From contig CAXTAT010000019.1 in the NCBI GenBank assembly GCA_964242415.1, positions 39,476-103,475 on the forward strand: a DNA stretch of 64,000 bases. Reading direction: 5' to 3'. Positions 18,612 through 26,859 of this stretch are shown piece after piece. This DNA comes from DASWOJ01 sp964242415 (GTDB lineage Bacteria > Pseudomonadota > Alphaproteobacteria > Acetobacterales > Acetobacteraceae). The stretch's first letter is position 1. Each line of letters begins with the position of its first letter. The notes beneath the pieces are model-generated. The model saw only the letters and a list, made by a program, of their open reading frames with translations, was not told the origin of the DNA and ran no database searches. The translations under genes were made by a program, and so were the position numbers.

Positions 18612-21600
18612 CTACCGCCCCCCGGCCGTCGGCCCCGCAGCCAGTGCCAGCCGGGCCAGGGCGGGCAGGGAGCGCGTGCCGGTCTTGCGCATGATGGACG
18701 CCCGGTGGTTCTCGACCGTGCGCTGGCTGATGCCGAGGTCGGCGGCGATGTTCTTGCTGGGCTGGCCGGCCAGCACCATCGCCATCACGTCGCGCTGCCG
18801 CCCGGTCAGCCCGGCGATGCTGGACGCCGCCGCCGCCCGCCAGGCCAGCAGGTTGCCGGCATCGCGCGACTGGTCCAGCGCGCGGGCGATGCCGGCCAGC
18901 AGGTCCGGCGCACGCACCGGCTTCTCGATGAAGTCCAGCGCCCCCGCCTTCATGGCGCGCACCGCCATCGCAACGTCGCCATGGCCGGTGATGACGATGG
19001 CCGGCAGCCGGTGCCCCGTTTCGCCCAGCTTGGACTCACCCAACCCCGGCTTGCTAGGTCCCGGCTTGCCAGACCCAGAATTAAGCTGTGCCTCGTCCAA
19101 CCGCCGCAGCACCTCGAACCCATCCATTCCAGGCATGGCGGCATCGACCAGCAGGCACCCGCCGCGGCCGGGATGCACGGCGGCCAAGAAGGCCGCACCG
19201 TCCGGGTAGTCCTCCACCGCCAGTCCATGCTCCTCCAGCATGGCGCGCATGGCAGCGCGGACGGCGGCGTCGTCGTCAACCACGAAAACGACGGCCTCCA
19301 AGGCAGGCCTCGTCGGCGGCAACGCAGCGCCGACAGGGCCTGGCGCGGCGGACAGGAGCTGCTGGATGGCCTGCACCAGCTCCTCCGTCCTCACCGGCTT
19401 GCTGAGGTGCATGCAGTCCTGCAGGCCGCTCGCGCGCACGGTGGCCGAGGTGTCGCCGCTCAGGATGATGATCGGCACCAGCCGCTGCAGCGCGGTCCGC
19501 AGCCGGACCGCGGTCTGCAGGCCGTCGAGGCCGCCCGGCAGGTTGAGGTCGGCCAGGACCAGGTCGGGCCGCACCAGGTCGGGCCGGCCAGCACCGCCCG
19601 CCACCAGGGCGAGCGCCGCAATCCCATCCGGCGCCGTGGCGACCTGGTGGCCGCAGCCCTGCAGCAGCAGCCGCAGCAGGTCGCGCAGGTCGGGATCGTC
19701 CTCTACCACCAGGACGGTGCCGGTGCGGCCAGCAGCGGCGGCCATCCCGTTGCCGCCTGCCAGCCCATTGCCGACAGCCAGGCCATCGCCGCCAGCCAGC
19801 CCGTTGCCAGCCAGCCCGCCTCCAGCATGCGGAGCCATGTCCCGGATGCGCGCAACCTCGATGGTGAACACCGATCCCTTGCCGGGCCGCGACCGTACAC
19901 GGACCGGATGGCCCAGCAGCCCGCCCAGGCGCTGGACGATCGACAGTCCCAGGCCCAGGCCGCGGCTGCGCTCCCGCGCTGCATTGTCGAGCTGGTAGTA
20001 TTCGTCGAACACCGCCTGCAGCTCCGTGTCCGGGATGCCGACGCCGGTGTCCCAGACCTCGATGCGCAACGCATCCGGCAGCCTGCGGCAGCCCAGCAGC
20101 ACCCGGCCGCGCTCGGTGTACTTCAGGGCATTGGACACCAGGTTGCGCAGCATCTGCTCGAGCAGTTGCGGGTCGGTGCGGACCACGGCGCTGCACGGCA
20201 TCACCCGCAGTTGCAGCCCCTTGGCATGGGCATGGTAGCTGAACTCGTCCCGCAGCCGGTCCAGCAGGGCGCCGATGGGGCACTCCTGCACCGCCGGCTG
20301 CACGACGCCGGCCTCGATCTGGTTCAGGTCCAGCAGGGTGTCGAGCATCCCCGACATGGCGCCCAGCGTCTCGTCTAGCCGCACGACCAGCCCGTGCGCC
20401 TTGTCCCCGGTGACGCTGCGGGCCAGCAGCCCCTGTAGCAGGGCCAGCGTCTGCAGCGGCTGGCGCAGGTCGTGGCTGGCTGCGGCCAGGAAGCGGGACT
20501 TGGCGAGGGTGGCCGCCTCCGCCGCCTGCTTGGCCTCCTCCAGCGCGGCGGCGGCCTGCTTGCGGCGGGTGATGTCGTTGAAGGTGATCACCACGCCCTC
20601 GACGCCCCTGTTGGCGGCGTCGTTCTGGCGCCACGGCCCCTCGGTGCGATAGGGCAGGATGCGGCGGCGGAACCAGGCGCCGCCGGGGGTCTCGATCTCG
20701 CGCTCGACCGGGTCCAGGGTGTCCAGCACCGCCTGCGCATCAGCCGGCAGCAGGGTGTCGGTGGCCAGCGAGTGCAGGTCCGACAGCGGGCGGCCGATGT
20801 CGCCGGGGATGACGTTGAACAGCGCCCGGGTGGCGGGCGTGAAAAAGCGGATGCCGAGGTCGCGGTCCAGGAACAGGGTGGCGACGTTGGTGCTGTACAG
20901 GATGTTCTGCAGGTCGTTGGCGGTGGTGCGCTGGCGTTCCAGGGTCTCCTGCAACTGGCTGTTCAGCGCCTGCAGCTCCTCGTTCAGCGATTGCAGCTCC
21001 TCCTTGGAGGTCAGCAGCTCCTCGTTGGTGGACTGGTACTCCTCGTTGACCGACAGCGCCTCCTCGTTGACCGCGCGCTGCTCCTCGCCGTTCGCCTCCA
21101 GGACACGCGCACTCTCCGCCAGCTCCGCGCGCACCGTTTCAAGCTCGCGCTCCAGCTCGGCGATGCGCGGGGCGTCGCTGCCGGCCGCGCTGCCGCGGGC
21201 GTCGCCATCGAGACCCGCATCCCGTGCGGGCGGACCAGCCGGCCCATCGACGAAGCAAACCAGCAGCAGCATGTCGCCGATGCCGGCGGGCGGTGCGTCG
21301 TGTCCTGATCCCTCGCGTTCTAGGCTCTCGTGTTCCAGGCCCTCGCGCGCCCGCTTGTCATTCCCCCGGCCTTCATTCCCCCGGCCTTCATTCAGCGGCT
21401 GCACGTCGATGCTGAACGGAACCTGCAGTCCGTCCCGCACCACCCGGCCACCGGGGATAGTGACGCGCACGCCGCCGCGGGTGGCCTGGCCCAGGGCCGA
21501 GCGCAACCGGGTCCGCATGGTCCCCCGCGTCATCGCCAGCAGGTCCGAGGTGGCGTGGCCCGGCGCAACACGCAAATAGCGGTCAGTCGGCCCCAGCGAA

Positions 21601-23564
21601 TACAGGCACTCGTACTGCGCGTTGCAAAGCACCGCCGCCGGGGCGTGCGCATCCAGCACCGCCTGGCGGCACAGCTCGGCCAGCACGGCCTGACGGGACG
21701 GCGTCCCCGGGCGGCCTGGGCTGCTGGCCCGGCCGCCCTCCATCGCCGACACGGCGAAGTTGAGGTCGCCCGGCCGTTTGTGGCCGACATGGCGGTAGAG
21801 CCGCGTGGACTTATGCATCAGCTTGAACCGTCCATCGGCCTCGCCGACGGTCTCGGCGCTGCCCAGCAGCAGGGCGCCGCCCGCCTTGAGGGCAAAGTGG
21901 AACAGGGCGACCGCCTTGGCCTGCGCCTCCGGGCCAAGATAGATCAGCAGGTTCCGGCACGACACCAGGTCCAGGCGCGAGAACGGCGGGTCGATCAGCA
22001 GGTCCTGCACCGTGAACACCACCGCCGCCCGCAGCTCCGGCAGCACGCGGTAGCCGCCGCCGTCCTCCTTGGAGAAGAACCGGGCCAGGCGCTCCTTGGA
22101 GACATCGGCGGCGATGCTTGCGGGATACAGCCCCTCCCGCGCGGTAGCCACGGCGTCGGCGTCGATGTCGGAGGCGAACACCTGCAGGCTGATGCCGCTC
22201 CCCTGGTTGCCAGGCGGCTCGCCATCCTGCTTCCTGCCGTCAAGGTCCGGCCCGTCATGCGGCGGCTTGCCACCGCCGGTCCCGTTTGCGCCGTCGTGCC
22301 CTCCGCTGCTGGCCGCGGCCATCGCCTCGTGGAACAGGATGACCAGCGAGTAGGCTTCCTCGCCGGTGCTGCACCCGGCGACCCAGACCCGGATCGGCTG
22401 GCTCGCCGGCCCGCCTGCAACTGGCGCGCCTGGCGTCCCCCCGCCTGCGATCCGGTCGCGCAGCAGGCCGGGAATCACCGTCTCCGCCAGGGCGGCATAG
22501 GCTTGGGGGTCGCGGAAGAAGCCCGTCACGTGGATCAGCAGGTCCTTGGCAAGCAGGTCCAGTTCACCCGCGTCGCCCCGCAGCTTGTCCAAGTAGCGGC
22601 CAAGGTCATCCTTGCCGCCCGGCTTGCCCGGCGGCGCAGAGGGTGCCCCGATGAACACCATCCCGATCCGGCGCTCGATCCGGCGCTCCAGGGTCCCGCG
22701 CTTGTACGGCGTGAAGTCGTGCCGGGTGCGGGCGCGCAGCAACTCGAGGATGTCCTCCAGCGGATCGGGGCCTGCTGCCTGCGAAGGCTCAGCATGCGGC
22801 TCGGTTGGGTGCGCGGCAGGGGGCTGGGCGGCTGGCGCTGCGGCGTCCGCGGCGCCGGCCGCCTTGGCAGCAGGCGCCGCTTCGGACGATGGCGGACCTT
22901 GGTGGCCCAGGGACTCCGCCAAGGCCTTGGGGATGCCCGCGGCCGGGGCCACCCGGTCCACCAACCCGGTGCCGATGGCGCTGCGCGGCATCCCGTCATA
23001 GATGGCGTCCTCCGGCTCCTGCGCGATGACCACGCCGCCCGCGTCATGCACCGCCCGCAGCCCGGCGGCGCCGTCCGCCCCGGTTCCCGACAGCACGACG
23101 CACGCCGCGTGCGTCCCATACTGCTGCGCCAGGGAGGGCAACAGGACGTCGAAGGGCAGCCGCGCGCCGCGCGCCGCCCCGTGGTGCGTCTCCGGCGCCG
23201 AAAGGCGGAGCGCGCCGCCATCGACCGACAAGTAGGAGCCGGGCGGGATGACATACAGGTGCTCGCGCTCGATAAGCAGGCCGTCCGTGGCCTGCATCAC
23301 CGCCATGGCGGTGTGCTCGGCCAGCAGTTCGACAAGCAGGCTTTTGTGGTTGGGTTCGAGGTGCTGGACCAGGATGAAGGCCATGCCCGAGGGAACAGGC
23401 AGGGCGTTGAGCAGCTTCGCACAGGCTTCCAGCCCGCCGGCGGAGGCACCCAACGCAACCACAGGAAAGCCGGAACCGTGACCCGGCGCGTTGTGCGGTG
23501 TCCCTGGGCGGTGGGCCGGTCGTGGCCGCGTCGCCTTAGCTTGGGGTGTCACCGCATCCGGCAT
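18612..23564 (-). CDS. CheB-CheR-PAS-histidine kinase-REC-REC-FixJ-type HTH fusion protein
   Basis: 1650 residues from the ATG at 23564 (a GTG at 23624 is possible). Domains: CheB methylesterase (about 30-215, GASAGG near 38); CheR methyltransferase (about 268-590, VAGCSTGEEAYS near 393); a Glu-rich coiled coil (790-880); PAS (880-990); a HisKA with ASHDLRQPLQT, His1031; HATPase with NALKYTERG and GLGLGLSI; a receiver with Asp1339; and a second receiver with Asp1474 and IVITGHGDVAMAV plus KAGALDFIEKP, followed by a LuxR-type HTH (SKNIAADLGISQRTVENHR, about 1595-1613). The last two domains resemble a whole FixJ protein. It therefore joins sensing, phosphorelay and DNA binding in one chain. Low-complexity 15-bp duplications sit at 19045-19074, 19558-19587, 21313-21342 and 21361-21390. 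Confidence 0.9.
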   Translation of the reverse strand: MPDAVTPQAKATRPRPAHRPGTPHNAPGHGSGFPVVALGASAGGLEACAKLLNALPVPSGMAFILVQHLEPNHKSLLVELLAEHTAMAVMQATDGLLIEREHLYVIPPGSYLSVDGGALRLSAPETHHGAARGARLPFDVLLPSLAQQYGTHAACVVLSGTGADGAAGLRAVHDAGGVVIAQEPEDAIYDGMPRSAIGTGLVDRVAPAAGIPKALAESLGHQGPPSSEAAPAAKAAGAADAAAPAAQPPAAHPTEPHAEPSQAAGPDPLEDILELLRARTRHDFTPYKRGTLERRIERRIGMVFIGAPSAPPGKPGGKDDLGRYLDKLRGDAGELDLLAKDLLIHVTGFFRDPQAYAALAETVIPGLLRDRIAGGGTPGAPVAGGPASQPIRVWVAGCSTGEEAYSLVILFHEAMAAASSGGHDGANGTGGGKPPHDGPDLDGRKQDGEPPGNQGSGISLQVFASDIDADAVATAREGLYPASIAADVSKERLARFFSKEDGGGYRVLPELRAAVVFTVQDLLIDPPFSRLDLVSCRNLLIYLGPEAQAKAVALFHFALKAGGALLLGSAETVGEADGRFKLMHKSTRLYRHVGHKRPGDLNFAVSAMEGGRASSPGRPGTPSRQAVLAELCRQAVLDAHAPAAVLCNAQYECLYSLGPTDRYLRVAPGHATSDLLAMTRGTMRTRLRSALGQATRGGVRVTIPGGRVVRDGLQVPFSIDVQPLNEGRGNEGRGNDKRAREGLEHESLEREGSGHDAPPAGIGDMLLLVCFVDGPAGPPARDAGLDGDARGSAAGSDAPRIAELERELETVRAELAESARVLEANGEEQRAVNEEALSVNEEYQSTNEELLTSKEELQSLNEELQALNSQLQETLERQRTTANDLQNILYSTNVATLFLDRDLGIRFFTPATRALFNVIPGDIGRPLSDLHSLATDTLLPADAQAVLDTLDPVEREIETPGGAWFRRRILPYRTEGPWRQNDAANRGVEGVVITFNDITRRKQAAAALEEAKQAAEAATLAKSRFLAAASHDLRQPLQTLALLQGLLARSVTGDKAHGLVVRLDETLGAMSGMLDTLLDLNQIEAGVVQPAVQECPIGALLDRLRDEFSYHAHAKGLQLRVMPCSAVVRTDPQLLEQMLRNLVSNALKYTERGRVLLGCRRLPDALRIEVWDTGVGIPDTELQAVFDEYYQLDNAARERSRGLGLGLSIVQRLGGLLGHPVRVRSRPGKGSVFTIEVARIRDMAPHAGGGLAGNGLAGGDGLAVGNGLAGGNGMAAAAGRTGTVLVVEDDPDLRDLLRLLLQGCGHQVATAPDGIAALALVAGGAGRPDLVRPDLVLADLNLPGGLDGLQTAVRLRTALQRLVPIIILSGDTSATVRASGLQDCMHLSKPVRTEELVQAIQQLLSAAPGPVGAALPPTRPALEAVVFVVDDDAAVRAAMRAMLEEHGLAVEDYPDGAAFLAAVHPGRGGCLLVDAAMPGMDGFEVLRRLDEAQLNSGSGKPGPSKPGLGESKLGETGHRLPAIVITGHGDVAMAVRAMKAGALDFIEKPVRAPDLLAGIARALDQSRDAGNLLAWRAAAASSIAGLTGRQRDVMAMVLAGQPSKNIAADLGISQRTVENHRASIMRKTGTRSLPALARLALAAGPTAGGR

Positions 23565-24044
23565 TCCACGTGCGCTCCTAGGCAACGGCCCCCGGTACGG
23601 CCGCTTGTAAGCGACTGTTAGCACAGTTCAGCCAATGTGCAGATTTTCGTACGGCTCGGCACAGAACCGGGCATGGCATCGAACGGAGCCAGGCGCATGG
23701 CGCTGGGCTGCATGAGTAGTTTCCGATCCTGACGGGGGGCAGGGGACGGGTGCTATCGTTTCACTTGCGAATGTTCCAGGGTAGATGGCCTCCGGCGGCC
23801 TGCGACCCTGGGCGCCCGCGACTGTCTTCCTCACGCATGTAGGACCGACGATGCCGCCAGCCTATCGCACGTCCTGCCAGAGGGTTGATCCACCCCCGTC
23901 CATGAGCCTTGCCGGTGGCCCGGCCCGCCGGTCCGGCAAGGCTCCGGCGCTCCCGGCCGCAAGGTGTGCCTGCTCCGCTGCCGCGCGGCGGGACCCGCTT
24001 GCGGCCTCGGTGGGTGACGCTGGCGCAGGCGGCGTCGTTCCGCG
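23565..24044. other. 480-bp region between the sensor-regulator and the orphan receiver
   Basis: A divergent intergenic region. It carries one FixJ-like site at 23713-23726. No convincing gene; a possible 87-codon plus-strand frame ending in ATGA overlap with the receiver has no protein-like character. Confidence 0.5.
23713..23726 (+). promoter_or_regulatory. FixJ-like regulatory site between the sensor-regulator and the receiver
   Basis: The plus strand reads TGAGTAGTTTCCGA. It is 149 bp from the sensor-regulator ATG (in inverted orientation to it) and about 320 bp before the receiver ATG (in the common orientation). It could mediate autoregulation or drive the receiver gene. Confidence 0.6.
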
Positions 24045-24446
24045 ATGACGTTGTTGCGGGTCATCGTGGTGGAGGATGACGCGGTGATCGGGATGTTGCT
24101 GGCGGAAACGCTTGCGGGCCTGGGCTACGAGGTGTGCGCGATCGAGGCGACCGAAGCCGGCGCGGTGGCCGCCGCCGCCCGTTGCCGGCCGGACCTGATG
24201 ATCGTGGACATGCACCTGGCCATCGGCACCGGGCTGGCGGCGATGCGGGCCATCACGTGCGCCGGACCGGTTCCGCACGTCTTCGTGACCGGCGGCGGCC
24301 CGCTGGGGGCGGCGCCTGGCGCCGTGGTGCTCAATAAGCCGTTCCGCGAGGCCGACCTTGTCCGGGCTATTGGATTGGCGTTCGGCGCGGCGGCGGTTGC
24401 CCTGGCGGCGCCGCCGGGCTGGCTTCCCTCGGCTGCGCGGCCTTGA
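24045..24446 (+). CDS. Stand-alone response regulator receiver protein
   Basis: 133 residues consisting of a CheY-like receiver with no output domain. The acidic pair is at Glu10/Asp11, the phospho-acceptor at Asp55 (LMIVDMHL) and the conserved Lys at 98 (LNKPF), so all phosphorylation residues are present. Such single receivers act as phosphate sinks, relays or allosteric partners of kinases. It is transcribed divergently from the giant hybrid kinase and is a natural candidate to exchange phosphate with it; that link is inferred from position. The C-terminal 25 residues after the domain are Ala/Pro-rich and without recognisable function. Confidence 0.85.
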   Translation: MTLLRVIVVEDDAVIGMLLAETLAGLGYEVCAIEATEAGAVAAAARCRPDLMIVDMHLAIGTGLAAMRAITCAGPVPHVFVTGGGPLGAAPGAVVLNKPFREADLVRAIGLAFGAAAVALAAPPGWLPSAARP

Positions 24447-24528
24447 TGTGCCGCCGCCGCACGGGACCGCCGCCCAGGCACCCCTTCGGCATGGCTCGCG
24501 CGCCGCAGGCGATGCGGCGCTATGGCCC

Positions 24529-25092
24529 TCAGACGAGCATGCCGAGGAGCCGGCCGATCGAGTTGGCCGACAGCACGGCGGGCTGTCCGCACGGGTGGAG
24601 TTCCAGGTGCGACGGGTTGAGGGCCTTGAGCATGCTCTCCGCCTGGGCCAGCTCGCCGGTTCCCCCATGCGCCATGACCAGGACGCCGTCGGCGGCGATG
24701 GCGGTCTCATATCGCAGCACGACGTCCCGCGGCGCGTCGATGCCGGCCAGGCCGCCGAGGCCGCCTACGACCACGGCACCCTCAACGGCCGTCACGGCCG
24801 CCGCCAGGTAGCCCTGCACGACGACCTGTCCGGCCGGAGGGATGGTCATGAGCACGCCATCGAGCGGCAGGCCCGACACCCCGCCCCGGACCCCGCCGCG
24901 GCTGTCCCAGGCCTTCACGCGGTCGCCCATGGTGCGGAGGCCGGCCACACTGTCGTCGGCGTAATGGCCCTTGCCAACGATGCTGATGGCCTGCAACGGG
25001 ACCCCCGCGGCCGTCAGTTGCTTCACGGCGCTCTCGGCCGCCTGGGCATTGGGGAACACGGCGGCGACGGCATCATGTGCAGGCGATTGCAT
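24529..25092 (-). CDS. General stress protein 17M/YflT-like protein, paralog 1
   Basis: 187 residues from the ATG at 25092 (the frame is open to 25152). The N-terminal AVAAVFPNAQAAESAVKQL and ISIVGKGHYADDS match the YflT-like stress-protein domain and the paralog at 25789-26394. Towards the C-terminus both share VVLRYETAIAADG, LVMAHGGTGELAQAES and PSHLELH. In this copy the central glycine/tryptophan-rich hydrophobic hairpin of the paralog is eroded (GVRGGVSGLPLDGVLMTIPP), so membrane association may be lost. A FixJ-like site lies 73 bp upstream. The molecular function of the family is unknown; it is stress-induced in Bacillus. Confidence 0.75.
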   Translation of the reverse strand: MQSPAHDAVAAVFPNAQAAESAVKQLTAAGVPLQAISIVGKGHYADDSVAGLRTMGDRVKAWDSRGGVRGGVSGLPLDGVLMTIPPAGQVVVQGYLAAAVTAVEGAVVVGGLGGLAGIDAPRDVVLRYETAIAADGVLVMAHGGTGELAQAESMLKALNPSHLELHPCGQPAVLSANSIGRLLGMLV

Positions 25093-25164
25093 GGAAGGTG
25101 CCTTTCCTAGCCGATTGCAACCTCCAGTTGCATAAACCAGAGGCAAGCGCAAGTGCCCCGCAGG

Positions 25165-25180
25165 TTCGGAATCTACCTAG
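25165..25180 (-). promoter_or_regulatory. FixJ-like regulatory site upstream of stress-protein paralog 1
   Basis: The minus strand reads CTAGGTAGATTCCGAA, ending 73 bp before the ATG at 25092. It has A for T in the GTAGTTTCC core, a change shared with the site at 29074-29090. Confidence 0.7.
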
Positions 25181-25357
25181 TGCCCCCGTGCCGCTGCCCG
25201 GCAGGCGAACGGGGAACGACAGGTCCTGCTGCCGAGGCAACATTGCTGTTGATGGCGCGCCAAGCTGGGCCTGCTCTGCGCGCGGGCACCCGGCGCACGC
25301 GGCCGCAGCCCGCCAGTGCCGGGGCGGCATCTGGACGAGTTGCAGCCCTGGAGACGT

Positions 25358-25789
25358 TTACAGCAGGGTTTTATCCCAGGCATGCTGCAGGTCCTGCGAC
25401 GCTTGCTCGAACGACGACTTCGCGTCGTCCCAGCCTGCGGCGGATGCAGTCTGCAAGCTGCGCGCATCCGCTTCGGTCTTGCTCCACGCGGCGCGCAGGT
25501 CGGACTTGGCGGCGGTTGCCGTTTCCTGGCCTGTCGCCTCCGCCTGGTCGGCCATGCCGTGCAGCTTCAGCCGCCAACCGTCCATCTCGACCTGGACGCG
25601 CTGCAGATAGGCGGCGTGGTCGGACGAGGCGACTGCGCCGGCCGGTGCCGGCAACGGCTGGCCCGCCGCCGGCAATGCGGCCGCCAGTGCCAGCAATCCC
25701 AGCATCGCCGCAATGGCCGCGACTTGCCGGGTCGCCGTGGCGCTCCTGGACCGGCCTCCGCGCCGGGGGCTGCCCGCCGCGCCGGCCAT
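25358..25789 (-). CDS. Hypothetical exported or membrane-anchored coiled-coil protein
   Basis: 143 residues. A basic N-terminus (RRGGRSRSATATR) precedes one hydrophobic segment (VAAIAAMLGLLALAAALPAA), giving a signal peptide or membrane anchor. The rest is charged and helical with regularly spaced Trp/Lys/Glu (WRLKLHGMADQAEATGQ, LRAAWSKTEADARSLQ, SSFEQASQDLQHAWDK), which predicts an amphipathic coiled coil in the periplasm. No family is recognised. The start overlaps the upstream stress-protein stop as TGATG, so it belongs to that transcript and to its FixJ-like site. Confidence 0.65.
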   Translation of the reverse strand: MAGAAGSPRRGGRSRSATATRQVAAIAAMLGLLALAAALPAAGQPLPAPAGAVASSDHAAYLQRVQVEMDGWRLKLHGMADQAEATGQETATAAKSDLRAAWSKTEADARSLQTASAAGWDDAKSSFEQASQDLQHAWDKTLL

Positions 25790-26394
25790 CAGGCGCTCAC
25801 GCCGGCAAGATGGTCCGCCTGACCCTGGGGCACGAACGTCTTGCCGCCCTGGTGCAGCTCAAGCTGCGACGGGTGCAGGCCCTTCAGCGCATACTCCGCC
25901 TGCGCCATCTCGCCGGTCGCCCCGTGCGCCATCACCAGGAAGCCGTCGGCGGCGATGGCGGTCTCGTATTGCAGCACGCTGTCGCGCGGGATGCCGATGC
26001 CGGCCAGCGCACCGCCCAGCGCGCTCAGGCCGCCGACGACCACCGCGCCCTCGACGGCCGACACCGCCGCCGCGGCCAGGTAGCCCAGCACGATCACCGG
26101 GCCGGTCAGCGGGATCGTCAGGAACACGCCACCGAAGAACAGTCCCCACAAGCCGCCCCAGAACGCGCCGCGGCTGCCCCAGAACTTCACCCGGTCGCCC
26201 ATGTTGTAGAACCCGACCACCTTCTCGTCGGTGTGGTAGCCCTTGCCGACGATGCTGATGGACTTCAGCGGCACGCCGGCCGCAGTCAGCGCCTTTACGG
26301 CCGCTTCGGCTGATTGATGATTGGGGAACACGGCGGCGACAGAGTCCTGCGCCGGGATCTGCATGATGGGCGTGGACATGATGGATGCTTGCAT
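25789..26394 (-). CDS. General stress protein 17M/YflT-like protein, paralog 2
   Basis: 201 residues from the ATG at 26394. A YflT-like N-terminal domain (SVAAVFPNHQSAEAAVKAL, ISIVGKGYHTDEK) precedes a glycine- and aromatic-rich hydrophobic hairpin (GAFWGGLWGLFFGGVFLTIP, then VIVLGYLAAAAVSAVEGAVV). The C-terminal part contains YETAIAADGFLVMAHGATGE. The hairpin suggests membrane insertion, as in glycine-zipper proteins. It is a clear paralog of 24529-25092 and probably the ancestral form, because its membrane segment is intact. It is the first gene of a two-gene unit with the coiled-coil protein. A FixJ-like site lies 74 bp upstream of the start. Confidence 0.78.
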   Translation of the reverse strand: MQASIMSTPIMQIPAQDSVAAVFPNHQSAEAAVKALTAAGVPLKSISIVGKGYHTDEKVVGFYNMGDRVKFWGSRGAFWGGLWGLFFGGVFLTIPLTGPVIVLGYLAAAAVSAVEGAVVVGGLSALGGALAGIGIPRDSVLQYETAIAADGFLVMAHGATGEMAQAEYALKGLHPSQLELHQGGKTFVPQGQADHLAGVSA

Positions 26395-26467
26395 GGGATG
26401 TGCCTTCCTGGCTGGATACTTAGCAGCAAGGCCAGGGGTTACCGGCAAGCGGGGTTCCCCGGCAGCC

Positions 26468-26482
26468 TCGGAAACTACCTAG
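26468..26482 (-). promoter_or_regulatory. FixJ-like regulatory site upstream of stress-protein paralog 2
   Basis: The minus strand reads CTAGGTAGTTTCCGA, identical in the core to the ndvB site and ending 74 bp before the ATG at 26394. Its first bases include the TAG stop codon (26481-26479) of the upstream zeta gene, so the coding end and the operator overlap. Confidence 0.72.
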
Positions 26483-26808
26483 CGCAACGGTTCTTGCAGA
26501 AGCTGCTGCTGCGCCTGCGTGGCGCAGTCCACCAGCCAGCCCGCGACCTTGGCGGCCGGGGCGGGGCTGCCGTTGGCTTGCAGCACGCCAGCGATATGCT
26601 GGATCAGCAGCGCGTCGTGGCCGGGGCCGTCGCGCAGCTTCAAGACGGCGGCGGTCAGCTCGTCCCGCGCCGCGTCCGCCATCCCGAGCCGTTCCGCCAC
26701 CAGGTGCGCCATCAGCTTGTCCCGCCGCGCGGTGACCAGGAAGCGGAACTTCTCGTCATGCGCATACTTCGCCTCGAACGCCCGTTCCCGGCTCTCGAAC
26801 ATCGTCAT
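26479..26808 (-). CDS. DUF1476 protein (F1-ATPase inhibitor zeta family)
   Basis: 109 residues. The N-terminal MTMFESRERAFEAKYAHDEK and FLVTARRDKLMAHLVAERLG match DUF1476. In alphaproteobacteria that family is the zeta subunit, a natural inhibitor of the F1-ATPase whose N-terminal segment blocks rotation. This copy diverges after residue 45 and lacks the usual FEEPGDEDV stretch, so it looks like a specialised paralog. It is the last gene of the usp-baeRF-zeta unit and lies 2.8 kb from the N-ATPase operon. Whether it inhibits the canonical enzyme, the N-ATPase or neither cannot be told from sequence. Confidence 0.8.
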   Translation of the reverse strand: MTMFESRERAFEAKYAHDEKFRFLVTARRDKLMAHLVAERLGMADAARDELTAAVLKLRDGPGHDALLIQHIAGVLQANGSPAPAAKVAGWLVDCATQAQQQLLQEPLR

Positions 26809-26859
26809 GCCATTGCTCTCCTGGGTTGCAGGTTGCGGCGCCTGCCGGTCTGCGGCGGG

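Noticed and set aside
16567..19209. 880-codon plus-strand frame opposite ohyA and the sensor 3' end
   Set aside because: Antisense shadow crossing two real genes and the intergenic region, no protein-like features.
21330..23621. 763-codon plus-strand frame opposite the sensor CheB-CheR part
   Set aside because: Antisense shadow of a gene with intact catalytic motifs.
23785..24048. 87-codon plus-strand frame whose stop overlaps the receiver start as ATGA
   Set aside because: The overlap looks operon-like, but the sequence is Pro/Arg/Ala-rich without structure and has no ribosome binding site.
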